Below the pieces are notes generated by a model. The model had not been told where the DNA came from and did not search any database. It saw only the letters and a list, made by a program, of their open reading frames with translations. From Sulfurimonas sp. (GTDB lineage Bacteria > Campylobacterota > Campylobacteria > Campylobacterales > Sulfurimonadaceae), in assembly GCA_027063295.1 (NCBI GenBank), contig JAMORZ010000191.1, positions 1 to 24,672 of the forward strand: a DNA stretch of 24,672 nt. The letters are read 5' to 3'. Position numbers and translations under genes: made by a program. Shown here in pieces: positions 7,405 through 14,913 of the stretch (the first letter of the stretch is position 1; each line of letters starts with the position of its first letter).

Positions 7405-7986
7405 ATGTACAATTTAAAATCTATCGTCCTTCTTAGCTTAAGTGCTTCTTTATTACTTGCTGCACCAACAAAGAACAAAGAACTTCAACAAGTAGAAAAA
7501 ATAGGGCATAAAAGCTCAAAATTACTTCTTTTTACTCTTGGGAAAAATATGAAAAAGCATATGAAAAAAGGTGGTGCTCTTGATGCACTTAACTTTTGTT
7601 CAAATGAGGCTTATTCTTTAACACAACAAGTAAACACAAAACTTCCAAAAGGTGTACAAGTCAAACGTATCTCACTTCGTTACAGAAGCCCTGCAAATGT
7701 TGCTTCTGAACAAGAAAGAGCAGTACTTGAATCTCTTGAAACACTTAAAGATGCTGGTGTTATTTTACCTCAAAATATTGTACAAAAAACAGGAGAGCAT
7801 ACATATAAGTTTTATAAACCACTTTTTATATCAAAGCCAGTATGTTTAAAATGTCATGGCGATGTACAAAACACTCAACTGAAAAATGCTATCTTAGAAA
7901 AGTACCCTCTAGATAAAGCGATGGGATATAATCTTGGAGACTTAAGAGGTGCTATCGTTGTAGATATCGACAAATCTGCAAAATAG
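7405..7986 (+). CDS. Periplasmic haem-c protein, DUF3365 (Tll0287-like) domain
   Basis: 193 residues with an N-terminal signal peptide (hydrophobic to ~residue 19, cleavage near LLAA|PTK). A single c-type haem site CLKCH lies at residues 147-151 after a PLFISKP stretch. The body (ALDALNFCSNEAYSLTQ, RISLRYRSPANVASEQE, LKDAGV) follows the DUF3365 pattern, a PAS-like haem fold found in periplasmic sensors and small haem proteins. No transmembrane output domain follows, so it is a free periplasmic haem protein, perhaps a redox or gas/NO-binding partner. Start ATG 7405 is preceded by AAAAGGAG. It is monocistronic and converges on rny. Confidence 0.85.
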   Translation: MYNLKSIVLLSLSASLLLAAPTKNKELQQVEKIGHKSSKLLLFTLGKNMKKHMKKGGALDALNFCSNEAYSLTQQVNTKLPKGVQVKRISLRYRSPANVASEQERAVLESLETLKDAGVILPQNIVQKTGEHTYKFYKPLFISKPVCLKCHGDVQNTQLKNAILEKYPLDKAMGYNLGDLRGAIVVDIDKSAK

Positions 7987-8005
7987 GTTTTTTACCTATT
8001 TTGCA
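7977..8005. terminator. Hairpin shared by two convergent genes
   Basis: A 12-bp perfect stem (7977-7988 with 7994-8005) encloses a loop of five T. It contains both stop codons: TAG 7984-7986 of the haem gene and TAG (minus) 7998-7996 of rny. No T-tract follows on either side, so it is a weak intrinsic terminator or a 3'-end stabilising hairpin working in both directions. Confidence 0.55.
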
Positions 8006-9564
8006 AACTCTACCGCCCTACTTTCACGAATGACATTCACTTTAATCTCACCTGGGTATTGTACCTTCTCTTCTATCTCTTTGGCGATCTCTCTTGCCAT
8101 TAAAACAGCTTCATCATCATTTACAAGTGTTGCGTTTACGATTACTCTCACCTCTCTACCAGCATTGATCGCATAAGCTTGTTTTACACCAGTTTGTGCT
8201 GAAGCTATATCTTCTATCTCTGTTACACGTTTTAAGAAACTCTCTAGAACTTCTCGTCTTGCACCTGGTCTTGCTGCTGAGAGTGCATCTGCTGCACAAA
8301 CAGCTCCACACTCTACAGACATTATCTCTTGGTGTGAATGGTGAGCGTAGATCGCATTTATCACCACTTCATGTTCATTGTAACGACTGCAAATATCTGC
8401 TCCCAAATCAACATGATTTCCATCATGTTCATGTGTTAAAGCTTTACCAATATCATGCAACAATCCTGCACGTTTTGCAAGAATAGGATCTCCACCCATC
8501 TCAGCAGCCATAATGCCTGCAAGATGAGCCACTTCAAGGGTATGAGCAAGTGCATTTTGCCCATAACTTGCACGGTAACGCAGTTTACCAATCAGTTTCA
8601 TTAGTTCGGGATGCATCACACCAATATCTAAATCAGCAACAATCTCCTCGCCCTCATGTAAGATACCAGCCTCAAACTCATCTGTCACTTTAGCAAAAAT
8701 CTCTTCAATTCGTGCAGGCTGTATGCGACCATCTTCTATGAGAAGTTGCAGTGTTTTTGTTGCAATAGCACGACGATAAAGATTAAAACTACTCACCAAA
8801 ATAGCATTTGGAGTATCATCAATGATGATATCAACACCAAGTAATGTTTCAAGGGCTTTAATATTTCTTCCCTCTTTTCCAATGATACGCCCTTTGAGCT
8901 CATCATTATCAAGATGTACAAGGTTTGTCAATCTTTCACTTGCAAACTCTCCTGCAAAACGGCTTGTTGCCTGAGCTAAGATGAAATTTGCTTTTCTTTG
9001 TCCCTCTTGACGAGCCTCATTTTCGTAACGACGAACTACATGAGCTATCTCTCCACGAGCTTTTTCCTCTATGTTTTGCAACAGTAAAGCTTTTGCTTCC
9101 TCTTGTGTCATCCCTGCTGAGTGTTCAACAGAATGAAGTGCTTCACCAAGTTTTCTCTCATACTTTTTACGCAACGACTCCAACGATCTTTCGTTGCGTT
9201 CTAAGTTGAGTTTTTTTGACTTGAGCATAGCTTGTTTGTTTTGTAGTTTTTGCTCTTGCTCTTGCTTGTAACGCTTAAAACTTTGTTCACGACGAATCAA
9301 CTCATCTTCACGTTGACTCATATCTCTTTTAGCTTTTTCTTTTGCGCTTTCGTACTGTTTTTTTGCTTCTAGTTCAATCTCACGAGATTTTAGATGAGCT
9401 CTCTCTAAGAGTGTTTGTGCTTCGTTTTCTATCGTTGCAGCTTTTGCACGAGCCTGTTCCAAGTAGATATCAAAGTTTGCTGCTGTAAGTTTTTTTGAAA
9501 CTAAAAACCCTACAACACCACTTACTATGGCAGTTGCACCACCAAGTAGCATCTCATTCAACAT
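7996..9564 (-). CDS. rny: Ribonuclease Y
   Basis: 522 residues, the usual RNase Y length. It is a membrane-anchored endoribonuclease that starts mRNA decay. Domains in order: one N-terminal transmembrane helix (residues ~5-23), a long charged coiled coil (~30-200), a KH RNA-binding domain with GRIIGKEGRNIKALE, then an HD domain with the metal-binding LLHDIGKAL and a later AIYAHH segment. The C-terminus ends RESRAVEFAK, typical of the family. The ATG overlaps the stop of the cyclo-ligase gene by one base (TAATG), with GAGGA upstream inside that gene, so the two are translationally coupled. Confidence 0.97.
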   Translation of the reverse strand: MLNEMLLGGATAIVSGVVGFLVSKKLTAANFDIYLEQARAKAATIENEAQTLLERAHLKSREIELEAKKQYESAKEKAKRDMSQREDELIRREQSFKRYKQEQEQKLQNKQAMLKSKKLNLERNERSLESLRKKYERKLGEALHSVEHSAGMTQEEAKALLLQNIEEKARGEIAHVVRRYENEARQEGQRKANFILAQATSRFAGEFASERLTNLVHLDNDELKGRIIGKEGRNIKALETLLGVDIIIDDTPNAILVSSFNLYRRAIATKTLQLLIEDGRIQPARIEEIFAKVTDEFEAGILHEGEEIVADLDIGVMHPELMKLIGKLRYRASYGQNALAHTLEVAHLAGIMAAEMGGDPILAKRAGLLHDIGKALTHEHDGNHVDLGADICSRYNEHEVVINAIYAHHSHQEIMSVECGAVCAADALSAARPGARREVLESFLKRVTEIEDIASAQTGVKQAYAINAGREVRVIVNATLVNDDEAVLMAREIAKEIEEKVQYPGEIKVNVIRESRAVEFAK

Positions 9565-10133
9565 TATTGTTTCCTCTTTTTAGAACCTAGCAATAGAGTT
9601 TTTGTTGGTGTATAAAGTAAATCACCCTGTATATCATAACTGTCACATATATATTTTTTTGTATGACACAACTCTTTTTGTATAAAGATTATAAATGGTT
9701 TTTTTCTCAATGTTTCAAAAAAGCGATCATACATCCCTTTTCCAAAACCAACTCTTTTTAAATCACCATCAACACCAACAACAGGTACTATGGCTAAGTC
9801 AATATTTTTAATTTTTTTATGTGTATTACCCGCTTCTAAAATGCCAAATTGTTTTCTTTGTAGCGGTAACCTAAATGGTACCATTTTAAAACTTTTGCCT
9901 TGCATAAATGGAGTGTATATTTTTGATTTTTTTCTCATTTGAACTAAGGTTTTTCTAATATCCACTTCACTCTCTAAAGGATAATAAAACAATATATTTT
10001 TAAATCTGTTTTTTCTAAGAAATGCAGATAATTTTTGATTGAGCAAACTGTCTTTATAGACTTTGTTATGTGTTGAAGCACTCTTTTGTTTTTTTAAACA
10101 TTTTTGCCGAAAACTGTTTTTTGTAAGATGCAT
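9564..10133 (-). CDS. fthC: 5-formyltetrahydrofolate cyclo-ligase
   Basis: 189 residues. The cytoplasmic enzyme uses ATP to turn 5-formyl-THF into 5,10-methenyl-THF, salvaging a storage folate. The signature loop VPVVGVDGDLKRVGFGKGMYDRF is clear (shared by MTHFS/YgfA proteins); before it come YYPLESEVDIR and the short substrate-loop region. The N-terminus is Lys-rich and divergent. Start ATG 10131-10133 has only a weak ribosome site, but no better start is seen. It is divergent from the thioredoxin-like gene (54-base gap) and one-base overlapped with rny. The cyclo-ligase/RNase Y pairing is, from memory, also seen in Campylobacter. Confidence 0.9.
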   Translation of the reverse strand: MHLTKNSFRQKCLKKQKSASTHNKVYKDSLLNQKLSAFLRKNRFKNILFYYPLESEVDIRKTLVQMRKKSKIYTPFMQGKSFKMVPFRLPLQRKQFGILEAGNTHKKIKNIDLAIVPVVGVDGDLKRVGFGKGMYDRFFETLRKKPFIIFIQKELCHTKKYICDSYDIQGDLLYTPTKTLLLGSKKRKQ

Positions 10134-10149
10134 ATTAAATCTTTATCGC

Positions 10150-10155
10150 TATAAT
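10150..10155 (+). promoter_or_regulatory. -10 element for the TlpA-like/ftsY transcript
   Basis: Perfect TATAAT 33 bases upstream of ATG 10188. No -35 with proper spacing is evident (TTGTAA at 10121-10126 is too far). It lies close to the divergent cyclo-ligase start. Confidence 0.5.
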
Positions 10156-10187
10156 TTCACACATTTTACTAAAAGGTACACAAAACT

Positions 10188-10757
10188 ATGTTTAAAGTTA
10201 CTCTCTTTTCAGTTTTACTCTCTTTTTCGCTGCTCTTTCAAGCATGTTCAGACAACTCAAAATCACAAGAAGCACAAGATGCAAACAGTATGCTCTCTTC
10301 TAATGAATTTATTCTAACTGCATTAGATAAAAAACAGATCGTAGTGAAAAAAACTCCATCTGGAGTTCAAGTAGAAGGGATGGATGGAAAAGTGGTCATT
10401 TTTGATATCTTTGCTACTTGGTGTCCACCATGTCAACAAGGTGCAACACACCTCACTTCACTTCAAGAAAAATATAAAGATGATCTCGTTATTATTGGTG
10501 TAACGATCGAAGAGGGTATAGATAATGCAAAACTTACGGCATTTCAATCACAATACAATGCTCATTACACACTTGTAAACTCAACTCAAAACCGCCGTTT
10601 TGTAAATTATATAGCATCTTCACTCAAACTGGGTGCACGTTTTCCTATCCCAATCGTTGCGATGTACAAAGATGGTAAACTAATCAACCACTACATTGGA
10701 GCTATTGAAGAAGAGTTTATCCAAAGCGATATCAAAAAAGCACTGGAGAAACACTAA
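10188..10757 (+). CDS. TlpA/ResA-like thioredoxin-fold lipoprotein
   Basis: 189 residues. The N-terminal signal ends LLFQAC, an acceptable lipobox with lipid Cys20, so the protein is probably anchored in the membrane facing the periplasm. A thioredoxin fold follows, with the redox motif WCPPC (C79, C82) after FDIFATW and the cis-Pro region FPIPIVAMYKDGK. Proteins like this reduce disulfides in periplasmic partners, often apocytochrome c haem sites or other specific clients. The ribosome site AAAAGG is ~10 bases upstream. ftsY starts directly at its stop codon, so they form one transcript. Client not identified. Confidence 0.88.
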   Translation: MFKVTLFSVLLSFSLLFQACSDNSKSQEAQDANSMLSSNEFILTALDKKQIVVKKTPSGVQVEGMDGKVVIFDIFATWCPPCQQGATHLTSLQEKYKDDLVIIGVTIEEGIDNAKLTAFQSQYNAHYTLVNSTQNRRFVNYIASSLKLGARFPIPIVAMYKDGKLINHYIGAIEEEFIQSDIKKALEKH

Positions 10758-11639
10758 ATGTTTGGCTTTATAAAAAAATCATTATCAAAAACTGTTGAAG
10801 CGATCAAAACAGTCGCACCGAAAAAAAAGATAACATTTACAAAAGATGAACTTGAAGATATTTTACTTGAAGCTGATGTTTCTTATGAACTTGTTGAGAT
10901 TATACTCAATGAGATCTATCAAACAAACATAACAAGAGATATTTTACGTTCAAAACTTCTGGCAACTTTGGCATATACATCTTACAAAGAACCTGAATTT
11001 CAAGCACCTTTTGTTGAACTTATTGTTGGAGTCAATGGAGCAGGAAAAACAACAACCATATCAAAACTAGCACTCCGTTATAAAAATGAAGGAAAAAAAG
11101 TTATTTTAGGTGCAGGTGATACTTTCCGTGCAGCTGCTATTGAACAACTTACACTCTGGTCACAAAAGCTTGATATCCCTATTGTATCTTCTAAACAAGG
11201 GCATGATAGTTCTGCTGTTGCTTACGATACAATAGACTCAGCAAAGAGCAAAGGGTTTGATAATGTTATCATCGATACAGCAGGTCGTCTGCACACACAA
11301 ACAAACCTTGCAAACGAACTTAAAAAGATCAAACGCATCTGCGATAAAGCACATAATGGTGCACCACATAGAACAGTACTTATTATTGATGGTACACAAG
11401 GAAATTCTGCTATCACTCAAGCACAAGCTTTTAACGAGATGATAGGTGTTGATGGGATCATTATCACAAAACTTGATGGTACAGCCAAAGGGGGAAGCAT
11501 CTTTAGTATCGCTTATGCCCTTGAGCTACCAATACTCTATGTAGGCACTGGGGAGCAACCAGAAAACCTCACACCATTTGATAAGTATGAGTTTGTTGAT
11601 GGTTTACTTGATGCTCTTTTTAGCGAAGAGGGTCAATAG
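10758..11639 (+). CDS. ftsY: Signal recognition particle receptor FtsY
   Basis: 293 residues. The SRP-receptor GTPase docks SRP-bound ribosomes at the inner membrane for co-translational insertion. The N domain is a helical bundle (residues ~1-75); the G domain has P-loop GVNGAGKTTT (91-100), DTFRAAAIEQL (121-131), the DTAGR switch (173-177) and specificity motif TKLDG (237-241). The acidic A domain of E. coli FtsY is absent, as usual for short bacterial forms; the Lys-rich N-terminus can serve as membrane contact. ATG abuts the stop of the upstream gene, with GGAG about 10 bases before. Its 3' end overlaps the convergent response-regulator gene by 20 bases. Confidence 0.97.
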   Translation: MFGFIKKSLSKTVEAIKTVAPKKKITFTKDELEDILLEADVSYELVEIILNEIYQTNITRDILRSKLLATLAYTSYKEPEFQAPFVELIVGVNGAGKTTTISKLALRYKNEGKKVILGAGDTFRAAAIEQLTLWSQKLDIPIVSSKQGHDSSAVAYDTIDSAKSKGFDNVIIDTAGRLHTQTNLANELKKIKRICDKAHNGAPHRTVLIIDGTQGNSAITQAQAFNEMIGVDGIIITKLDGTAKGGSIFSIAYALELPILYVGTGEQPENLTPFDKYEFVDGLLDALFSEEGQ

Positions 11640-12342
11640 CAAGCTTATAACCAACCCCATAAATACTTTCTAAGATATCTTTAGGAAGCTTTTTTCTCAA
11701 TTTTGAGACAAGCTTTCTGATGTTTTGCAGATCCATCGTCTCTCCATTTGTAAAGTAAAACTCTACAATATCTTCATTTGAATAAACTTTTCCAGGGTAT
11801 TTTGTCATCAACTGCATAAAAATCAATTCAAACTTCGTTAAATATATACTCTGAGCATTATATGTTAAAGAGCGAGTAGATCTATCATATTCACATCCTT
11901 TTGCCAATACAATAACATCATCGATACCGTTTTCTTTGTTGGGTGCTATTTTTTTTGCAGCTTTATAAAATGCTTCTAAGAGATCTTGAAAATCTATTGG
12001 CTTTTTGATGAACTGTTCAATACCAAGATTAATCAATGGAAAAAGATACTGAGATTCATCATGTGCTGAGAGTACCATAATCACCTGATCACTTTGGAGT
12101 TTATAGATCTCCTCAATCAAACTAACGCCATTGATACGTGGCATCCTGATATCTGTCAAGACAATATCATATCTATACTTATTGAAATAAACTAAAGCTT
12201 CCTCTCCATTACTTGCAGTATCTACTTTTTCAAAAAAGTTTCGTAAAATCTCAGCTGTTGTTTGTCTAAGTTCTTCATTATCCTCTACAAATAATATTGA
12301 CAAATGTTGTGTATATTGAACAAGCTCTTTAGAATTTATCAT
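11620..12342 (-). CDS. Orphan OmpR/PhoB-type response regulator
   Basis: 240 residues. The receiver domain (1-125) has the acidic pair E20/D21, phospho-acceptor D64 in DIVLTDIRMP, the switch Ser in VLSAHD and the conserved Lys in FIKKP. A winged-helix DNA-binding domain follows (~145-235), with LTKFELIFMQLMTKYPGKVYSNEDIV, the recognition region around MDLQNIRKLVSKLRKKL and the C-terminal IYGVGYKL wing. All phosphotransfer residues are present. No histidine kinase lies in the window, so it is an orphan here. It has its own promoter facing the thiS promoter. Confidence 0.93.
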   Translation of the reverse strand: MINSKELVQYTQHLSILFVEDNEELRQTTAEILRNFFEKVDTASNGEEALVYFNKYRYDIVLTDIRMPRINGVSLIEEIYKLQSDQVIMVLSAHDESQYLFPLINLGIEQFIKKPIDFQDLLEAFYKAAKKIAPNKENGIDDVIVLAKGCEYDRSTRSLTYNAQSIYLTKFELIFMQLMTKYPGKVYSNEDIVEFYFTNGETMDLQNIRKLVSKLRKKLPKDILESIYGVGYKLAIDPLR

Positions 12343-12376
12343 CTCTCACACTTTATATTTTCTTAATTATCTCCTG

Positions 12377-12405
12377 AGTATAGCACCAATTAGTTGTTTA
12401 TTCAA
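12377..12405 (-). promoter_or_regulatory. Sigma70-like promoter of the response-regulator gene
   Basis: On the minus strand, TTGAAT (12405-12400) and TATACT (12382-12377) are separated by exactly 17 bases. Predicted start near 12370 gives a leader of about 28 bases before ATG 12342. Confidence 0.65.
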
Positions 12406-12422
12406 TAAATTCAAGATACAAT
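12394..12422 (+). promoter_or_regulatory. Sigma70-like promoter of thiS, overlapping the divergent promoter
   Basis: TTGTTT (12394-12399), 17-base spacer, TACAAT (12417-12422). Predicted start near 12429, about 25 bases before ATG 12454. Its -35 hexamer lies in the spacer of the opposing promoter, so the two should compete for polymerase. Confidence 0.55.
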
Positions 12423-12453
12423 CACATAAAATTTTTAATTATAAAGAGAGACT

Positions 12454-12654
12454 ATGAAAATTATTGTAAATGGAATAGAAAAAGAGTGTAATGACACAAC
12501 AACACTTTTAGAACTTTTAGAAAATCTGCAACTCACTGGAAAAGTGATGGCAGCTGCGATCAATATGGAGATTGTGAAACAAGATCAGTGGAGTAGTTGC
12601 ATTTTAAAAGATGGAGATAAAGTGGAACTTTTAGATTTTGTTGGTGGTGGTTGA
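12454..12654 (+). CDS. thiS: Thiamine biosynthesis sulfur-carrier protein ThiS
   Basis: 66 residues, ubiquitin-like beta-grasp fold (MKIIVNGIEKEC..., DGDKVELLDFVGGG). The C-terminal Gly-Gly is the site adenylated by ThiF and converted to thiocarboxylate to deliver sulfur for the thiazole ring. Length and ending fit ThiS exactly; MoaD would be longer and different near the end. Other thi genes are not in the window. Ribosome site is AAAGAGAG. It stops 1 base short of the convergent acpS stop. Confidence 0.92.
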   Translation: MKIIVNGIEKECNDTTTLLELLENLQLTGKVMAAAINMEIVKQDQWSSCILKDGDKVELLDFVGGG

Positions 12655-12655
12655 A

Positions 12656-13006
12656 CTAATAAGTTTCTATCGCAACAACAGCTATCGCAAAGCCACCATC
12701 ATGTGTAATCGACACACTTGTATCTTTAATCTTGAAGTTGTTTTCAAGTTTACTTGAAAGCTGAATTTTTGGAGCTCCTTTAGATGATTTGGTGATCTTA
12801 ATATCACTAAAACTACATTCAGAACCGATTCCTGTTCCAAGAGCTTTGGAACATGCTTCTTTTAGTGCCCAAAACCCAGCTGCAGTTGACGCTGATTTGA
12901 CTAAAGCTATCTCATCTGCATCTAAAAACCTTTTCAGTGCTTTTTTCTCAAAACGCTGCATCATCGATTCTATTCGAGATATTTTTACAAGATCGATCCC
13001 TATCAT
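12656..13006 (-). CDS. acpS: Holo-[acyl-carrier-protein] synthase
   Basis: 116 residues, typical AcpS length. It transfers 4'-phosphopantetheine from CoA to the serine of acyl carrier protein. Metal/CoA ligands are visible: Asp5 in MIGIDLV and Glu50 in FWALKEACSKALGTG; the later SITHDGGFAIAVVAI strand is the family's C-terminal motif (usually SISH; here SITH). Last gene of the minus-strand run from the Crp/Fnr cluster, 15 bases after the small membrane-protein gene. In Campylobacter, from memory, acpS follows fliL; here the upstream neighbour is a different, shorter protein. Confidence 0.96.
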   Translation of the reverse strand: MIGIDLVKISRIESMMQRFEKKALKRFLDADEIALVKSASTAAGFWALKEACSKALGTGIGSECSFSDIKITKSSKGAPKIQLSSKLENNFKIKDTSVSITHDGGFAIAVVAIETY

Positions 13007-13021
13007 ACTACTTCACTTCCC

Positions 13022-13264
13022 TTAATATACTTTTTCTAGTAATTTAAGTTTACTTTTCTCTTTTGGTAACTCTTTTTGTGCCTTTGGTTCTACTTGTGGT
13101 GTTTGTTTTTCTTTAGGTTGTGTTGCAAACTCTTTTTTATCCATCACTTCAATATCATGAAACAAAGATGTAGCAATAAAAAATAAAACAACAATAATAA
13201 TAACACCTGCATAAAACGCAAGATAATTTTTAATCTGACCAGATTCAAAAGGATTTTGTATCAA
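13022..13264 (-). CDS. Small single-TM protein upstream of acpS
   Basis: 80 residues, not recognised. One transmembrane helix (residues ~14-34) is followed by a Lys/Glu/Pro/Gln-rich tail (KEKQTPQVEPKAQKELPKEKSKLKLLE), so an N-in or N-out anchor with a disordered arm. The start is TTG 13262-13264, supported by AAGGA 8 bases upstream; no usable ATG is nearby. It occupies the position where fliL precedes acpS in relatives, and FliL also has an N-terminal helix plus Pro-rich linker, but the FliL globular domain is missing. A degenerate or unrelated anchor protein are both possible. Confidence 0.7.
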   Translation of the reverse strand: MIQNPFESGQIKNYLAFYAGVIIIVVLFFIATSLFHDIEVMDKKEFATQPKEKQTPQVEPKAQKELPKEKSKLKLLEKVY

Positions 13265-13275
13265 GATGCTCTTCC

Positions 13276-14022
13276 TTATTTAAAATAGTATTTTACCGTA
13301 TAGATAGTACCTGCTTGGTAAACACTACTTCCAAGTTTATTTTTTGCATAACGATACTGAATACCTGCTGCTAGTGTATCATTGAAAAAGAACCATCCAC
13401 TTATAGCACCGTTTAATCCCCAACTATCGCCATCGCCTGTTGGTTGGTTGTTCTCATCAAGATAAAACTCTTTATCTCTTGCAAACTCTATCTCATTCCA
13501 TTGAAAAATCGTACATTTTTTTCCAAAAACTTTAAAGTCATAGTTAAACAGCCATCCACCCATATAGCCATTGAGCCCATCATAATAACTACTGTAAGTA
13601 TGATGAAATCCCACAAAAGGTCGAATCCACATCCCAAAGTCTGTGGAGAGTTTATACCCTATTCCAAGGACAAAATCATTAACATAAAAACTCTCACTAT
13701 GTAAACCATAGTCTTGAAAATGGAGTTTTATATTGTGACCTAACTCAACATCAACATCTCCAAACCCTGTAAATCTCAAATCATCAGGACTCTCGTCATT
13801 ATAACTTTTTAAAGGGTTTTCAATATTGAAAAATCCATAAGTATCAATACCATCCCATCCTACACCACCTTCAAAACCAACATAACTAAAATCACCCTGA
13901 TCTGCTTCACTCTCTGCTTTATGCTGCCAGTCAAAATAGTTAAGATTAATATTTGCAAAAGAGTAATTTGCCCCAAAAAGACTCACAGAAAAATAAAATA
14001 AAAATAGAAAAACTTTTACCAT
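13276..14022 (-). CDS. Tsx/OmpK-like outer-membrane channel protein
   Basis: 248 residues. A signal peptide ends around SLFG|ANYS. The rest is alternating-strand, aromatic-rich sequence with the Tsx-family early motif GGVGWDGIDTYGFFNIENP and a C-terminus closing TIYTVKYYFK, an outer-membrane beta-barrel insertion-like end. Tsx-type proteins form small channels for nucleosides and similar solutes. It starts 5 bases after the stop of the precorrin-2 dehydrogenase-like gene, with GAGGGG upstream, so it is in the same transcript. The family call is from motif memory; substrate unknown. Confidence 0.78.
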   Translation of the reverse strand: MVKVFLFLFYFSVSLFGANYSFANINLNYFDWQHKAESEADQGDFSYVGFEGGVGWDGIDTYGFFNIENPLKSYNDESPDDLRFTGFGDVDVELGHNIKLHFQDYGLHSESFYVNDFVLGIGYKLSTDFGMWIRPFVGFHHTYSSYYDGLNGYMGGWLFNYDFKVFGKKCTIFQWNEIEFARDKEFYLDENNQPTGDGDSWGLNGAISGWFFFNDTLAAGIQYRYAKNKLGSSVYQAGTIYTVKYYFK

Positions 14023-14027
14023 AGAAA

Positions 14028-14597
14028 TTAACCCCTCATCCTCTCTTCAAAAAAACTTTGTACTTTTTTTGTCAGTAGATCCATCCTCTTTTGCCCTTTT
14101 GGCATACTTTTTCTAAGTTGAGCCAATTCATCCAAAAATGTCACCATACCTTCTGGCAAACATTTTTCAAGATATAAACGCAACCCTTTTGCAAACGCAG
14201 GAGAGATAGAAGATGTTGATATTGTTATAAGAAGTCTATCTTTTTTTATATAAGAGGGAAATATAAAATCACTACACTCTAAAAGATCTACACAGTTACA
14301 CAAAGAACCTTGTGCTTGAGCAGCATTATAGATCGTTTTTTGCAACTCAATATCATCAATACAAACAACTATAATATGTTGAGATAGTATATCATCTTTA
14401 GAGTATGGACGAATATGGTGTGTAATATTGTGAAAATGAAGAAGTTCTTGAACCTCAGAAGATATCTCAGTAGCGACTAAAGTGATCTTAGCTTGAAAAT
14501 CTAAAAGATATTTCAATTTTCGCAAAGCCACTTTGCCACCACCGATGAGCAAAACCTTTTTGCCCTGAAGATCTAAAAAAGCTGGTAGGTAAGCCAA
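14028..14597 (-). CDS. Precorrin-2 dehydrogenase / sirohydrochlorin ferrochelatase-like protein (CysG N-terminal type)
   Basis: 189 residues. The NAD-binding N-terminus LPAFLDLQGKKVLLIGGGKVA is the CysG-N/Met8p/SirC signature; the middle has VVCIDDIELQKTIY and SDFIFPSYIKKDRLLITISTSSISPAFAKGLR, as in the family. It oxidises precorrin-2 to sirohydrochlorin, possibly inserting iron, for sirohaem (nitrite/sulfite reductase) or haem d1/cobalamin routes. The methyltransferase half of CysG is absent. Start is TTG 14595-14597 directly after the DUF59 stop TAG; family alignment supports it, though no strong ribosome site is seen. In this cluster it fits supply of a tetrapyrrole for nitrogen-oxide or sulfite enzymes. 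Confidence 0.88.
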   Translation of the reverse strand: MAYLPAFLDLQGKKVLLIGGGKVALRKLKYLLDFQAKITLVATEISSEVQELLHFHNITHHIRPYSKDDILSQHIIVVCIDDIELQKTIYNAAQAQGSLCNCVDLLECSDFIFPSYIKKDRLLITISTSSISPAFAKGLRLYLEKCLPEGMVTFLDELAQLRKSMPKGQKRMDLLTKKVQSFFEERMRG

Positions 14598-14903
14598 CTA
14601 TGCACCAAGTGCTTTTTTTACATTGTCATCTGCCATAGAGATGTTCCATGCAGGTTCCCATACCACTTCAACATCAACCTCTTTTGTATCAGGGAGTTTT
14701 TCAACTGCCTCTTTTACCCACTGAAGTATCATCTGGTGAAGTGGACATGCTTTTGTTGAGAGTGTCATAACTACTTTTACATTCCCTTCATCATCACACT
14801 CAGCATCATAGATAAGCCCCATCTCAACAAGGTTAAACCCAACCTCAGGATCGATCACAGTTGAGATAGCAGCAAAAATCTCTTCTTTTGTATAAATGCC
14901 CAT
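14598..14903 (-). CDS. DUF59/MIP18-family metal-sulfur cluster assembly protein
   Basis: 101 residues. It contains the family motifs IDPEVGFNLVEMGLIYD near the N-terminus, the conserved Cys in STKACPLHQMI (C53) and the C-terminal WEPAWNISM. Members (PaaD, SufT-like) help mature or insert Fe-S clusters. AAGGA precedes ATG by a normal distance. It sits 10 bases after the polytopic membrane protein and abuts the precorrin-2 dehydrogenase-like gene. In nitrogen-oxide gene neighbourhoods such proteins often sit with DUF2249 and haem-copper-like membrane proteins, as here; the precise client is unknown. Confidence 0.9.
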   Translation of the reverse strand: MGIYTKEEIFAAISTVIDPEVGFNLVEMGLIYDAECDDEGNVKVVMTLSTKACPLHQMILQWVKEAVEKLPDTKEVDVEVVWEPAWNISMADDNVKKALGA

Positions 14904-14913
14904 ATTTTTTTCC

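Noticed and set aside
10758..11639. FtsY truncated at its N-terminus
   Set aside because: Many bacterial FtsY proteins naturally lack the acidic A domain, and the start abuts the upstream stop codon as in a normal operon.
12454..12654. MoaD (molybdopterin sulfur carrier)
   Set aside because: 66 residues with the LLDFVGGG ending fit ThiS better; MoaD is longer, and no moa genes are near.
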